Shown: positions 25,619-39,377, numbered from the stretch's first letter. The stretch: DNA of 64,000 nucleotides from Dipetalonema caudispina (GCA_013365325.1 JABVXV010000130.1:1-64000), one strand, 5' to 3'. The notes: generated by a model not told the origin, from the sequence alone. Translations and numbers: made by a program.

Positions 25619-27727
25619 TGTACTTATAAAAACACTCATTTCCATGCCTTTTTTCCTCTCTGTAAGTTTCTACTAAAATTTTAGCGGAGGCGGATCATGC
25701 CTGTCTTCATTTGATCAGCTAGCATAAATTTAAGACTTCGATTGTGAGAACGCTTTGCATTTTTACGTACAGTCTTTCAGAAGTCAAATTTCTCCATTCT
25801 TTCATCCCTCACAGTAGTTACTTGTCTCTTGCATTTATTCAATACTGTGCTCTTTTTAAAAAGCATTGGGTGCTACTTATTTTCTATCTTAATATTTGTT
25901 TACTCATGAAGTGCTTTTCACTGAAGCTCTTTCAATTCGTTTGGTTCATGTTGGTGATCAGTAAGGAGCTTCTGTTTTCCTTAATGCTACCATTTCATTA
26001 TTACGGAGACAACTAACCTTCATTTTGCTATTATGACTTGCAAAGAAGGTATGATACGCTCGCATGTTGTAGCATTTTTGTAAATTATTCTATTAAGCTT
26101 GCTTTGTGCCATAAATCGTTTCCCATTTTATACTCGGTCAACAGATACTCAAAAAATTTCGAAATATAGAAGTGGGAGATTAAAAGTTTTCAGAAATTGA
26201 ACATTTTGGGAAAGAAACAAGAGTGAAGAAAGGATGTTTATCGGACAGACGAATCAGCATTTTTTCTTTTTTTCATTTATGGGCTTTATTGATGTAGTTA
26301 AATTTACCTTCTAATAGCGCAATATCCTTATCGGCGGAAAAATGGAGAAAAATTGTGAAACCCTGTTGCAACTTGTACATTTAAAGACACCATATGGTAA
26401 TAAATTGTTCTTGGCAAAAATTTGGAAGTTCCAGCTTAAGGGAAGTATTTTGACGAATAAAATATAAGTGTATTTGGTTGCTTTGGTCAGATTACGGGCG
26501 ATTCTTCTCCGTCTTATCTCGATCAACACATTGCAGTGTCCCCTGAATTTGACTAATAATGTTAAAGTTTCTCCAATCTTAGTTGATATCATCATGATTT
26601 GAAATTTCCCAATAACTTTTTTCCAATATTAAGTATCATCTTGATCGGAAAATTTGATGAAATAATAAATATCTAATTTGTAACATATTTTTCTCCAAAT
26701 GATAGCAAATAAAGAGAAAATGATTATGAAGAAGGAAGAAAGTTCACAATGACTTATTGACGAAATGAAAAAGAGAACATTTGTAGCGGAAAATTCTTTT
26801 AAGTTTTTAATAATACAGAAATTTTTCATCTTTTGTAATATTAACTGAAAACTGTTATTTATCAAAGTGGGATATTATGACATAAAAATAAATGATAGCA
26901 CATGCATATATGTAAAGAATAGATAAGAAGTTCACAGCCTTAAGTGAAATAACCTTTGAAGTTCATGACCTTTAGTGGCATTATTTTATTATAACTTTTA
27001 ATAAATATAGACTCTTTTATATTCATATGAATAATTGCCGTATTCATTAGTATCAAAAATAAATGTTATACTTTTGTCAATTATAGATATCATTTATAAT
27101 TATTAGTCACAGATACTTTTTTATTATCGATATTTTTTCAATTTTATCAACTACAATAATACTTTTTCTAATTTTATCAATTATCAATTATAGTTATCGA
27201 TTATAGATTATTTAATTTTGCTTCTAAATACTTCAAGTGCACTTTTTGAAATGGAGGAACGGATGCTCCAGCTAAGTGTGTATGTCTGTGTGTGTCTGTG
27301 TGTGTGTGTATGTGTATGTATGTATGTGTGTGTATGTGTGTGTGTGTGTGTGTGTATGTGGTATATATAAATATATATGTTTGTCTTGCTGTTATTTATA
27401 AAAAGTGTAATTTGTAAGCTCACTGCAGGCATTCATAGAAATTCTATAAATGAGCTAATATTTTAAGCTTTACCTTTCATAATAGTTTCTTTCAAAAATA
27501 TTGTGGTCATTGATTTTTCCCTTTATAATATCAATATCATATTGTATAAAATGTATACAAATACTTTTTATTGTAATCGATGAAGCGCTAAATGGCGCAA
27601 TTTGCATGTTACAATTGATGTATGTTGCAGTATTGTTAGTCAATGATAATGATAATGGAAGAAATATTATTGATATGAACTGTTGACAAGAATATTGTCA
27701 TAAATTAAATTGTATGCAAGAAGCAGT
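25619..27727. other. Intergenic region
   Basis: Holds the taxilin 3' UTR and the sulfate-transporter upstream region. No exon is supported. A minus-strand open frame at 26311-26595 (94 codons) has no recognisable similarity. A TG-rich microsatellite lies at 27276-27360. Confidence 0.5.
27276..27360. repeat. (TG)n/(TGTA)n microsatellite
   Basis: Imperfect TG and TATG repeats over about 85 bases, ending in TATATA. On the minus strand it makes a false His-Thr frame. Confidence 0.95.
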
Positions 27728-30700
27728 ATGGAAACAAAGGAGGAGCAATTAGCTTTTAGTATTAAACGAGCTGTTTTGAATCAGGTTCAAGTTTAGTTTA
27801 TATTTAATCATTTTTATTAATCTATTAGATTCAATACTGTCATTAGTTCAGATTAGATTCAGTTTTAAAAGTTATTGCTGCTGTTACAGGAGGAATTTGA
27901 TTTCCAATATGGATATGTCAAATCGAGTTCAAATTTGGGAAAATTAATAAAGAAGAAGGTAGATGATTATACTCAATATAACTTTATTGATCGAATCAAA
28001 CAGGCTTTCCCTATATTATTTTGGCTTCCAAATATTACCAAATCAGATCTTGTCAATGATATCATTGCCGGCATTACAGTTGGAACATTTTGTGTACCAC
28101 AAGGTTATTCATTCTTTTTTTCTGCGTTTGTTTCTTAGAAAAGTATAATGAGCGAGAGCAATATGTATTTTTTGTCAACTTTGAGCTTCATCATGACTAT
28201 TTATTGAAATGAAATTTTTCCCAAAGATGATTAAGGTTAGTGAATATTAAAAGTTTTTCCGGAAAAAACCTTTCCATTATCTCATATAATTCTTACTTTC
28301 TTTATCCTATCTGATTCTTTGTATCCAAATTATATTCATATCAGAATGAAATATGATATTTTTAAGATGGTAAATAAATTCTGGTAAAATAATGGATAAG
28401 AAAGAACAAACTTCTTACCTGATGATTTTGATAATAGTTAAAGTTGTTCGAAATATTTGTTTTTCAATTAACATAGTGTGAAATATCAGCCAGCTGACAT
28501 TTTTATTCTGTCATTGTTTTGTTCTCGTTTCTTTTTTTTTTTTTTTTTTTTTTGCATGCTTGTATTCGTGGAAAGGAAAAAAAAAGAAATGTGAAATTTG
28601 ATTTATTATTACAACTTGTAAAACTATCTCTTATATCTGTCATGTACATATATGCATTTTCTTTCGTATCATTTAGCTAATTGAAATATTCCCGAAAAGT
28701 ATTTGTTGTAGGGATTGACATAATATGCCAAAAAGTTCATCGATCCTATATGATTTCTTCTCTTGAAGATACTAATGACAATCGGTCATCTGACTTTAAT
28801 TTTCTTATCGTTAAATTGACAAAAAACGAAAAAAATTATTTAGCTTTGGCCTATGCTTCGTTAGCAAACGTAAATGCGGTGGTTGGGTTGTATACATCAC
28901 TGTTCCCTACATTGGTTTATGTTGTATTCGGTACTTCGAAACATGTCAATCTTGGTACGTTAATTTTGTAAGTTTCATTTGAGGATGAAGTTTTCCATAT
29001 CTTTTTTGACTTTTTGTATTCAATTAACAAGCTGTGGAATTCATGTTCAACTTCTTTTTCTACAGAGTTTGGCATAATTTTAGCATTCTAAAAGAAATCC
29101 TTGTTCGAAATTTAGAGTTTCGTGAAACAAAATTTGCAAAATTACTTTGGAATTCTGAAACCAAAAGTCTCGTAAAATGTTGTTGAGGTTAGCAAAATTA
29201 ACAAACTTCGTATTATCATGATAAATATGGTTACAGGTATGTTTGCAGTCGCAGCACTGATGACAGGTAATGCTCTGGAACGCAGAATGGAGGACGTACA
29301 TGGTAAAAACAACACTGAAATGTACGGTTCACAACTGGTTGATGATGCTGATTTAGCTGTTCGATTGATGGCTACTTTAACGTTTACTGTTGGTTTCGTT
29401 ATGGTAACTGTCCATCTCATCTTTATGATAGTTCAAATACTTACAGTATAAGAGGAATTGTAGAAAATAGAATATCTGATCATTTCGAAGTATATGTCAT
29501 GTTATGACAATATAGAATACGAAAGTACTACGTCGAAATAGTTTTACGTTGACATGAAGTAGTTCTGAATATTTAGCGGAAAGGACAGATGATCAATTCA
29601 AGTGTAATATAGACGAATAGACAGACGGATATATGTAATTAACAATAGAATTACTGACGAAAATAAAATACAACTGAGCAGAATAAACTTTACAAATATT
29701 GAATTTTGGAAGTAATTGATAGTTATATAATGAAGGAATACATTTATTTTTTGCTATCCGTTTTTCTTTTCGAATTTCTAGCCGACATTAGATTTTTCAG
29801 GCAATTTTTGCCATTTTACAATTGCATTTTGTTACTGTTTATTTGGCTGATCCAGTAGTTGGTGGTTTCACGATTGGTGCAGCATGTCATGTATTCGCAT
29901 CACAAATGCCAAAACTAATTGGTGTCCAAATACCTGCAAGATATGGCCCATATAACCTTCTAAAATTGCCATACGTAAGCTCTTCTACTTGTTGTACGTT
30001 TTTACCGGTAGGACTTTTTACTATTAACTAATTAATTTTTATTGTTAACTTTTAACCCCCATTAATTCATACGAGGTTGGTACTGTGAAATATATTTGCC
30101 ACCGTTAGAATAATTTCCAGAAGATATTTTAGTTTTTGTTCGATTTTGCGGTATTATTGAGGGAAGCAAATTTATGTGTAGTCATCACATCAATGGTATC
30201 AATTGTTGTACTGATGTTTGGAAAGTATATTTTAAATCCACCAATACAGCGAAGGACTCGAATACCAATACCATTTGAACTCCTTGTGGTCGGTATTCCA
30301 AATCCTTCCAAGCTCCTGAAATTCTTCGCTATTTAAATTTTGCCACTACTAACAAATTTCTGCAAAAGCTTATTTAATTAAACAATGAATGCAGGATTTC
30401 CAAGTTCTTATTTCTTGAGTTTATGCTGTTAGTTTTAAGTATTTATAGGTTTGTGCATTATTAAGGTACTTAGCATTAGCATAGTTGCGCACATACGTTT
30501 ACAACTTTCTTTACTTGATAGATCTCCTATACTGTTACGAATAATTCAGATGATAGCCGGTACATTGATAACTTACATGCTGGGATTAAATATGAAACAA
30601 AGGGTTGCAATTGTTGGAATAATACCGTCTAAGTTGGTTTTTTATATATATTCGATATAACCTTTCATTATTTATTCAGTTTTTTATCATTCATCCGTTC

Positions 30701-33245
30701 CTTAAAATCAATATAAATAGTACGCGTATGTCAGGTCTTGTCAGACAGATAAAACTTAAATACGTTTTTTTGGGTGCTAAATATATTTCATTCCATTGAG
30801 AGACTATTTGTTACCGTAGTTATTGTATCCATTGTTGTACCATATTTCAAAAGTCGAACTGCATACGTTTTTATTCACTTTTAGATTATCAGTACGACAT
30901 TAAAAAATGTTATGATGTACTGATAAATCAGTTATTATCAGCGATGATTCATATTAATTTTACAGATTACCAATACCGGCATTACCAGAATTCAGACATT
31001 TTACTGCATTTTTTTTGGATGCAGTAGTAATCGCTGTAGTAATTTATTCTGTAACAGCATCTGTAGGAAAAGTATTTGCGAAGAAGCATGGATATCATAT
31101 TAATCCTAGTCAGGTACACTATAATTTTGTTTTTTATTGACATTAGGCAAACATTTAACCTTCCAACTTCCTTTAATATATTTCTGTTGTTTCACTTTGC
31201 TTTTCCGATTTTTAACAATGATTTTGGAACAAAGTCATGTTGTGCATATGTTTAATCATTCCGAATTAGTTCATTAAGTAATTAAGCATCGAATTTATCA
31301 TACTTTTGAGAATAAATCTCATTCATCACTTAATCGGTTGAACAATCAAGTCAATATTTCGTATGAATTGATATTTGTAGGAACTGAAAGCGATGGCGAT
31401 ATGTCAATTGGTGGGTGGCTTTTTAAGTTGTCATCCTGCAAGTGCAAGTTTATCACGTGCTCTTGTGAATTCGGAATTAGGCGCTACCTCTGAGGTTAAG
31501 CCTTCTCTTTCTGACAGAAAAGTTAATTGATCAAAGACTGAGAATTTCCATTCCTGATACAAATAGCGCTGGCTACGATGTTAAAATAATTTTCAGTGAT
31601 ATGTTTCTTCCAGCCGATTGCGTTACAAACGTCTTGCTAAAATATAATTAGATGTAGTATTGCAGATTTCGAGCGCTGTTGCTGCACTTGTGGTGCTATT
31701 GGTCATTTTGTTGGTTGGACCATTGCTTTACTATTTGCCAACGGTAAGGCAATTATTCAACTGAAGTTTGTGTAGTTGTAATAATTGTCATTTATTTATT
31801 CTAGCAATCATCTTAGCAATCACTCATGTAGTATCAATAACAAAATTCACTTTATTCACTATTATTTCAGTGTGTACTGGCATCGGTAATAGTGGTAGCC
31901 CTGCAGGGCATGTTTCTAAGGGCTAGTGAAGTCGTTCAATATTGGAAAACATCAAAAATTGATCTGGTTAGTGCATTAAAGTTTATTAGAAGCATTTCCA
32001 GCACCTTAGCATTTTTGACAGGTTTAATGAAGTAATCTTGCTGATAAAATAGTGAATCATGTATGTTTCATCAGTAAGACGATCCCGCCTAATAATTTCA
32101 GCTTATTTGGATAGTAAGTTTTCTGGGCACATTTCTGTGGAACGTTAGCGAAGGACTCGGTGTAGCCATAGCATTTGCTGTTTTAACTGTCATCATTCGC
32201 ACACAATGGTTAGTGATTTGTCTATTGCTGGCTCATATATGACTGAATTAAGTTATGAAAGCATAACTTCGGAAAGATTCGTTTCGTATTTCACGTCCCC
32301 TAGCTTCTTTTTCGCTTGAACGATAAAATTTTGAAAAGTCATATTCTAATTCTCCTTTCGATTAGATGAAGCATTGAGAATATTTCAGGCCAAAAGCTGT
32401 GATACTTGGTGGAATGAAAGACACTGAGCTATACAAGGACAGCCATCGTTATAGGTGAAATTAGAAAAACTTTATCATATTCATATAGCTTTAAAAGTGT
32501 TCGATCTTAGGCATAGTTCGATTTGACATAGATTGATAAGGCTATTTTCAGCGCGTCATTAGTATCACCTGCCGTCGCAATTTATCGCTATGATGCACCT
32601 TTACTTTTTCTAAACAGCGATTCATTTATCAGTAAGGCTCTTAATATCGTCGACGATAAATTGGTTTGTCATCTCTTTCTTCAAGCATTTCCTTGCCATT
32701 ATTTATTGGAAAATATCATTTCAAAAATACTAATTGTTAAAAAAAATATCAATGCATTTGATGCACCACTCAAAAAGCATATCCTTTTTATGCAAAGCAA
32801 TGAAAATTTTTAGAAAATGATAAGTGAAAAGGAAAGACTTTATCTGATCATTGATGCTTCGGGATTCACATACATCGATTATACTGGAATTGAAAGGCTG
32901 AAGGATTTGTCACAAGAGTTGAAAACTCGTAACGTCGAAATATTTGTGGCCGCTTCGAAAGGTAATCCATTATGCCTTTTCAGTATTTTCAAAATTGAAA
33001 TTTATCAGTTCGTTTATATTTATGCACTTTGCTCTGAACCAGTCGAAGGTGGTGAGAAAGCAAATATATTTATTGGAAAATAATATCTGAGGAAAAATTT
33101 TTCAGCAGCAGCTCGGATACTGTTCGCCAAATGTAACATCTATGAGGTGATTCCATCGACTCATTTCTTCCCATCCGTTCATGATGCAGTACTGTTCGCT
33201 AATGCTGAGCAGAAGAAACAAAGAAATAGTGCAACTGAGAACTAA
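27728..33245 (+). CDS. SulP/SLC26 family anion transporter
   Basis: Sixteen exons join without phase conflict to 656 residues: 27728-27784, 27890-28103, 28844-28954, 29237-29403, 29801-29974, 30133-30288, 30550-30632, 30966-31113, 31381-31494, 31666-31743, 31871-31966, 32102-32208, 32389-32454, 32552-32663, 32814-32961, 33106-33245. The SulP signature is present (VPQALAYASLANVNAVVGLY, ending GTSKHVNLG). Many hydrophobic helices follow, with the typical GFLSCHPASASLSRALVN and RTQWPKAVILG blocks. The cytosolic C-terminus is a STAS domain (LYLIIDASGFTYIDYTGIER). SLC26 proteins exchange sulfate, bicarbonate, chloride or oxalate at the plasma membrane; substrate cannot be told here. Nematodes carry several sulp paralogues; which one this is was not determined. 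The last intron ends in a triple CAG acceptor. Confidence 0.96.
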
Positions 33246-35077
33246 ATATAATGAACTATGTATTTATATAACATTTACAATATAAAGTTAATATTAACTA
33301 ATAACTTGCCTGTTTTCTATCCTTGCCCGTGGCTTTCATTTTGTTGTTTCATGAGGAATGTTCCGAACTGTATTATATCATTTTAGGTTATCGACGATCT
33401 TTAAATGACTGACAGTTGTTCCCTTCTTAATCTTGGATATTCGTTGTTTCTTTGACCTTGCGACCCGCTTAGTATTCTTCATCTTTTAAACTTCTTAGTT
33501 GACATATCTCGGTCCCCAATAGACGGAAAATGTATGTATATAGTTAATGGATTACATGCAAGCAGTTAACTTGTAATATAGCACGGTTTGAAATGAAATG
33601 TCAGTCATATTTACCTGTGTCATACATCACACAACGATATAATCCTTCAATACTCTCCTTACATTCCTTTTTTTATCTTACACTCTCCCTCCTCTTGTTT
33701 TCCCAAAGTTCTTTCTCTTTTCAATTTCCATTTTCGTTTTCGTTGTTCTATGTAAGCACTTTGTGCAGGGTATATTGTATTTGAATATAATTTTAGATTT
33801 GAAATAGATTTTATAGTATCATAATGAATGCAGTAAATAGGAGAAATTTGGACCGTAAATTCTCCACGATACGGTATAACCATCAGTTATATTGCATAAC
33901 GATCAATCATCAATTTTTATCAAGCATCACTTCCTTACTTTGCTTTGAAGCAAGACTATTGCCTCGTGGCGTGTTTTTTTTTTTTTTTTTTTTTCTTCTT
34001 TTTTTAAGGAAGATTTGAAAAAAAAAAAGTTGTACAGCTTCTTACCGTTATATTTTGAACATGTACCTTTAAGGAAGAAGAATCCAAGAAAACTTTCGGA
34101 CCTATCTATTATACTTTCGTTATTATGAAATCAATAAGTGTACTATACTTACGTAATTGCGTCAATCTACTACATCTCTTCTCTCGATACGTATAGAAAG
34201 CAGGCATCTCACCCTTTATCCATTCTATTTATTTCTTTATTTGGCTTTTGCCTACGTCAGATATCTTTCAACAATTCTTGATAAGAATAGGAAATTCCAA
34301 GATAGAGAATAGTTCAGCTGAACAAAGTATAAAGAAAACAAAAAGCATTTCAATATTCTCCTCAAAATATTGCACTAATACAATTGTATTTGGAAAGTAT
34401 CTTTCGAAAATCATATTTCAAAGTAGGGTCATATTATTGTTTCCACATCTTTAGTTATTCATTACAAACGATATTTGAAATGATAGTTGAAGTAAATTTA
34501 AACAAATCAATCAATCCATTATTTATATGACGAGTAGGAATAACTTCTCAAGATCGTACATATGGACAATTTTTTGTAGTTAAATACATACTTAATATCG
34601 AAAGAGAAATTTTCATTCATTGGACACTTTGATTTCTCCTAACTAATCCTCACTAACAACTTTTGAAACTATAACAAACTACTGGTAATATATTCCCTTT
34701 CCAATTTTTTTTTTTTATTGTTTCTATCATAGAAATAAATTTGAAAAGTTGAATTCAATGGATTAAACCATAGAAATCTCAAACTTTCCATTCCCATCAA
34801 CAGTTCATATAAAATGATAATTTTGAAGTATGAAAATCTAAGAGTACAGTAATATATGATGTAGTAGCGAACTTATCCAAACATCTAACTAAAATGATCC
34901 GAAATATTCCATATAGGTCAATAAATCCTATATCTTTTATTTCAAATAGTTCTCCTCTCAACACCTTTCAGATCACTTTTGATCTCTTCCAATAAAAGTT
35001 CATTTTGTTATGTAGAACCTAAATTTTAATTTTAGTACTGTCAGTAATGGTTCGGTTTGTTGCTGTTTCGTTAGACG
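33246..35077. other. Intergenic region
   Basis: Transporter 3' UTR on the left and the upstream region of the methyltransferase-like gene on the right. A minus-strand ORF of 34 codons at 33378-33482 (basic, starting MKNTKRVARSKK) sits after an AAAAG and could be a tiny gene, but support is thin. A run of about 20 T lies at 33975-33994. Confidence 0.45.
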
Positions 35078-38059
35078 ATGGACGTAATTGGTATCGAAAA
35101 GTTGAAAATGCGATATATCAATGGGTTAATGGTATTAAGATTGATAACAGTATGTACAGTTATATTGGTAATGAGAGATTTCGATGTAATATATGGCTTA
35201 ATATGGCTATCGATTGATTCATTAAATATGGAATTCCCTTATGAGAGGTTTGTTATTTGAATATTAATTGAAATAATTTGGAGAAAAGAGAGAAGTTTTC
35301 TAAAATTGAATTATCTTTGATATTATATATTATAAATGTATTAATTTCGAATGATATTAATTAGGTTATTTTTGAGATTTTTTCAGGATGATGAATTAAT
35401 CCATGGCTCTTATGTTAAGGTTATCACAATATTCGCAACATCTTGTGTTATATTTCATAGAGTTTATCAGTGATTAATTTGCATTGTAGGACTACACTGA
35501 GGAACGATTTATCTTCGTTGAACTGGAAAGATGTGGATATATTCTTACCACCAATGCTTAATGATACAGTAGCTGAAGTGTTACGTCTAAACGAATTATT
35601 AGCTCGTAAACAGTACAAATGTGAGGAGAGTATCATTGTTGGTGACAATAAAGGGGCTTTTACGATTTGCATTGATGGAAAATCGAACAAGACAATGCGG
35701 TAGGTAATTTTAAGAGATAATCAAGTGGATTATTGATATCTGTTCGTTTTGATTTCATCATTCGCGGAATGAATTAGTGGCCAATTCAGGTATTTAAAAT
35801 ATTATTATTTGCGATAATAAATTATTAATAGAATACATAGTGTAATGTCATTCTTTTAGAATTTATATCAGACATTGAAGTTAAGAATAATGTAAGTTAG
35901 TAATGAAGATTTGTTTATTCGAGTCCTGTTAGATGAACCCACTTATTTCCAAGTCAAATATGGTAGCTTAGATTTTGTGAGCAAAAGCACTTAGCTATTA
36001 CGGCGAATTCTGGACATTTCAAGAATCAGGTTCATGTGTCTCTGATATTTCAGCGATTCTTTGTTCATTAGTGGTTCGCCAGTTGATTTTGCTTTTTATT
36101 TGACTGCAGTAATCTCGGAACGATGGACATTTTTTGTTCCTGAAAGATTCGAAATACTTGACAGCTTGGGGAATGTTGGCAAGTCTTACTAAAATTACAT
36201 TTGTCATTTATTTCATGTTTCATTTTATATAGGTGGACAAATTCAAGAGCAAATTTAGTTGATCGCATAAGTTGCAGATGCGGAGATACATTATCTGTTC
36301 CAACTGAGCAGTGATGGTGTTTGGGATTCCAATGAGATATTGCATGAATTATCGAATAGACAGTTTGATACCGTATTCATCAACTTCTATTCCCCTATTC
36401 AGAGTGGCAAATCGAAAATGACACGATTACAAGAACTTCGTGATGCACCTAAGTTATTGGAACAAGTTTTAAAGGTTACCCAACCGTTTTATTTATTTTT
36501 TAACTGAGGGCTGAGCAGCATCGCGCCATTTAAAATTACGGCTCCAATAAAAATTACTGCAGGTTTTGAAATCGAATCAACTTCACCTGATCATCGAAAT
36601 AGGAAGAAATATGGAAAATCTGGTATATGATTGGTATTTGTTGCTCTATCAAATGTACCTCAAATATCATTATGCCCTTATTGGAGCCGAATCAAGTTCT
36701 GCCTGTGATCGAACGGTTCGTAATTGCTGGTATCGACTCAGTTTTGTGAAAAAGGCACATCACCAAGTGGAATTACCTGTTTTTGGCTTTGGTTAATAAC
36801 TTTGTATTTTTGATTTCTAGCGTGTATCCTGAAAAAAGAAACGATTAATGGGATACAGGAACTATTATTTTAATTAACTTATAATTTGCAGATCTTCCGT
36901 ATTACTGTTAACTTAATCGTGGAGAGTTTCTGTGTTATGAGGATATGTTTTAATAGTGTTTTATCAGTTTGATCAGTGGTAATAGGGTTATGTAGAGTAA
37001 GAGTGGATTACTTCAGCCATTATTTAACTGCCAATAGACATAAAAGAAATATTGCACTTAGGTTCTCCACTGGAAGAGAAGAAGCGACTTATGAAATATC
37101 TGACAGCCTTCAAGAAGGAAAATGTAGAATGTAATGAAGTGATGATGATTGAAAATGGTATACCTATGCTGTGCGAGCTAAATGTAACGGAAAATCCATG
37201 TACTGTTGTTTTTGTGAGGTATATATCGCAAATTTCCGTACCATTTTTATATCATAATTGGTAATTCTTATTAGAAATTGATAATCTGTGACAAACTTCT
37301 ATAAACTGTGTTTTAGTTATCGTGAATTTGATGTAGTGGAGAATTTCGAACAGTTTCATCCTTGTGAAGTTCATTTTTTTTCGCCGGTGGAATCCAATCA
37401 AAGGTAATTTTATTCAAAACGTGGTGTAGATTAGTGAGATGCACAAGATTATCATTTCATTCGATTCTGTACCAGTCAGAAATGATCCGGTATTTTTTCA
37501 GGTTGGTTTCAATCCAAAACATATATCCTTATGGCATTTCACCATCTTTTTCAAAAAATTTCACAATTCCTGATGGCGGCGATAACTCATGGCTTCTGAT
37601 AACTTTGTCAGATATGCTTAACATTGTTAATGAACTTAGAGTAAGTAAATTTATTTTGGATCTTAATGGTGGCGAGTGGGATGTTTTTCCTGCATTGCTG
37701 GATACAATTCGATTCAAGAACACTGTCCTGGACATTGATCTCAGAGTTCGGTGAACATTTTCAAAATTTTATGAAATTAATGATTTTTTAAGATCTCACA
37801 GTTGTTTTCTAAACAGTGACGGCAGCAAAAACAATTTATGACTTTTGATAACTTTGAAAAATATGCTGTTATTTGTTGAATATTTTAAATAATATTTTAG
37901 TTCACTTTTAGATTTTGGATTGGCGAAGACAATGAAAACTACCGTCGTATGCTGATGTATTTCTTGCGATTTGAAAGTTTTGGATTCAAAAAGTCATATT
38001 CGAAAGTAATCGGTGATACTACGGCAGTCGTCAACTTTAGAAATACCCTACTAACCTAG
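35078..38059 (+). CDS. Membrane-anchored protein with two METTL24-like domains
   Basis: Nine exons (35078-35247, 35490-35699, 36054-36178, 36278-36474, 36563-36791, 37062-37218, 37317-37403, 37502-37750, 37912-38059) give 523 residues. An N-terminal hydrophobic stretch ([14 protein letters not shown]) suggests a signal anchor. The rest reads as two related units. The second has the recognisable core: [14 protein letters not shown] (from residue 445), [12 protein letters not shown], then [19 protein letters not shown], like the 'DIEGxEW..., EIH..., GF' layout of METTL24/Methyltransf_21 proteins. The first has [10 protein letters not shown] where DLNGGEW is expected, then [10 protein letters not shown] and a parallel YHYALIG segment, so it looks degenerate. 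Biochemical activity is unknown. Intron 3 seems to use a GC donor (G|GCAAGT). An out-of-frame ATG lies 30 bases upstream of the chosen start. Confidence 0.75.
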
Positions 38060-39377
38060 GATATTGAAGTTTATTGGTGAAACGAGAGTTTCGAAATCCA
38101 TTTCACATTTATGTTTTAGAACTATAGTTTACTGATCGGAGAGAGCAATGGAAGTGTCACCGATTGGCAGGAGATACTTAGGTGAGAAACGCAGAACATC
38201 CTAACCTGTTTCATTATGAATTCTTTTGTTCAGGTGATAATTTGTAACATTTTTCCTACTCTTAAAATAATTTTTATCCGTTCGAAGTATCCCAGGGTAG
38301 ATTGTCTTGAAGTGTTTAGACAGAGTTGACATCACGGATTGTAAATATCATCATTTTCATTTAAAATTCTTCCACTTGATTTAAAAAGACAGATTTTAAT
38401 TAGCGACTATTAGTTTAAAAAATTTATATAGATACGATTAATTTGATATGCATCTGTTCTTTTTCAATTCATTGCATTTGTTTTTAACCTTGTGATATAT
38501 CTGATTAACGGGTGCATTTCTGTGATTTTTTTCTATATTTATGCTTTCGGCATTTAGATACATCATACTCTTTTGTGATTATACAGTGATACAATGATTA
38601 TGCGAACTTTCTTACACATGATAAGTGGCAACAATAGTTCACTTATCTCTTTTGTATGTCGAGAGTGGTGCTGGTTTTGTATATTAATAGATACGATTAA
38701 TTGCAGTGAAAGTGTTTAGCTGCACTGTTTTATATTGGTTAAAATAAATCTGCTACATTAAACATAATTCCGTTCATTTGATTTTCTTATCTCGATCAAA
38801 ATTATCCGGCGATGCCACTGAATAAGTAAAAGAGTTATAAATTGCAGTAGTGTTGTGATTAATTATTACACTTTAGCAATGCTGTGATATCCACCATATG
38901 CATTCCTTTCTGACGTGTTGTATTTTCCTTTGTTTTTTTGTTTCCTTTTTTTTTTTTAAATAACAACTGCAAAAGCATCAGTAGATTATTTGTTAAGCAT
39001 ATCGATTTAACAAATAATTCACTGATGCTTTTGTAGTTGTGTTATTTTCATGTGCTTTTGGTTGGTCTGAAAACTATGGCAATCAAATCTTGATTTATAT
39101 GATGGGGAGAGAACATTTATTATTTGATCAACGTGAGATAATGAATAACTTATTCAAGAGGCACTAGTTCATTTTTTTTATTTTTTTGTTTTGAATAGTA
39201 TGCTCCCACTGATTAGCTATCATCGTGGAAGTTAGCAGGGATGTTGGAGGATTCGTATTTTGTCTTGAAGTAATATTATTACTTGATATAGTGTTAAGCT
39301 ATAAAAGATAATCAATATTAAATGATTAATTTCTAGGAGAACATATATCTCATTTGACTTCAGAATAGTGGAAAACG
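38060..39377. other. Intergenic region with hairpin
   Basis: No coding exon seen. Contains the long inverted repeat at 38963-39040 and the glutathione peroxidase upstream region; TGACTTCAG at 39355-39363 is a probable trans-splice acceptor 14 bases before that gene's ATG. Confidence 0.5.
38963..39040. ncRNA. Candidate pre-miRNA-like hairpin
   Basis: The arms 38963-38996 and 39007-39040 are inverted copies, 34 bases each with about three mismatches, around a 10-base loop (GCATATCGAT). With a 2-base bulge the stem can be extended by about 7 pairs (AAATAAC against GTTATTT). Size and loop fit a miRNA precursor; a small palindromic transposon remnant would look the same. The strand is not determined and no known miRNA seed was recognised. 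Confidence 0.4.

Noticed and set aside
26311..26595. 94-codon minus-strand frame downstream of taxilin
   Set aside because: No recognisable domain, no splice partner, and high AT content like the surrounding spacer.
27208..27432. Minus-strand frame rich in His-Thr
   Set aside because: Produced by the TG microsatellite, not coding.
33378..33482. Minus-strand 34-codon basic frame (MKNTKRVARSKK...) after the SLC26 gene
   Set aside because: Too short to judge; the upstream purine-rich exon-like block at 33690-33760 does not match in phase. Kept only as a note.
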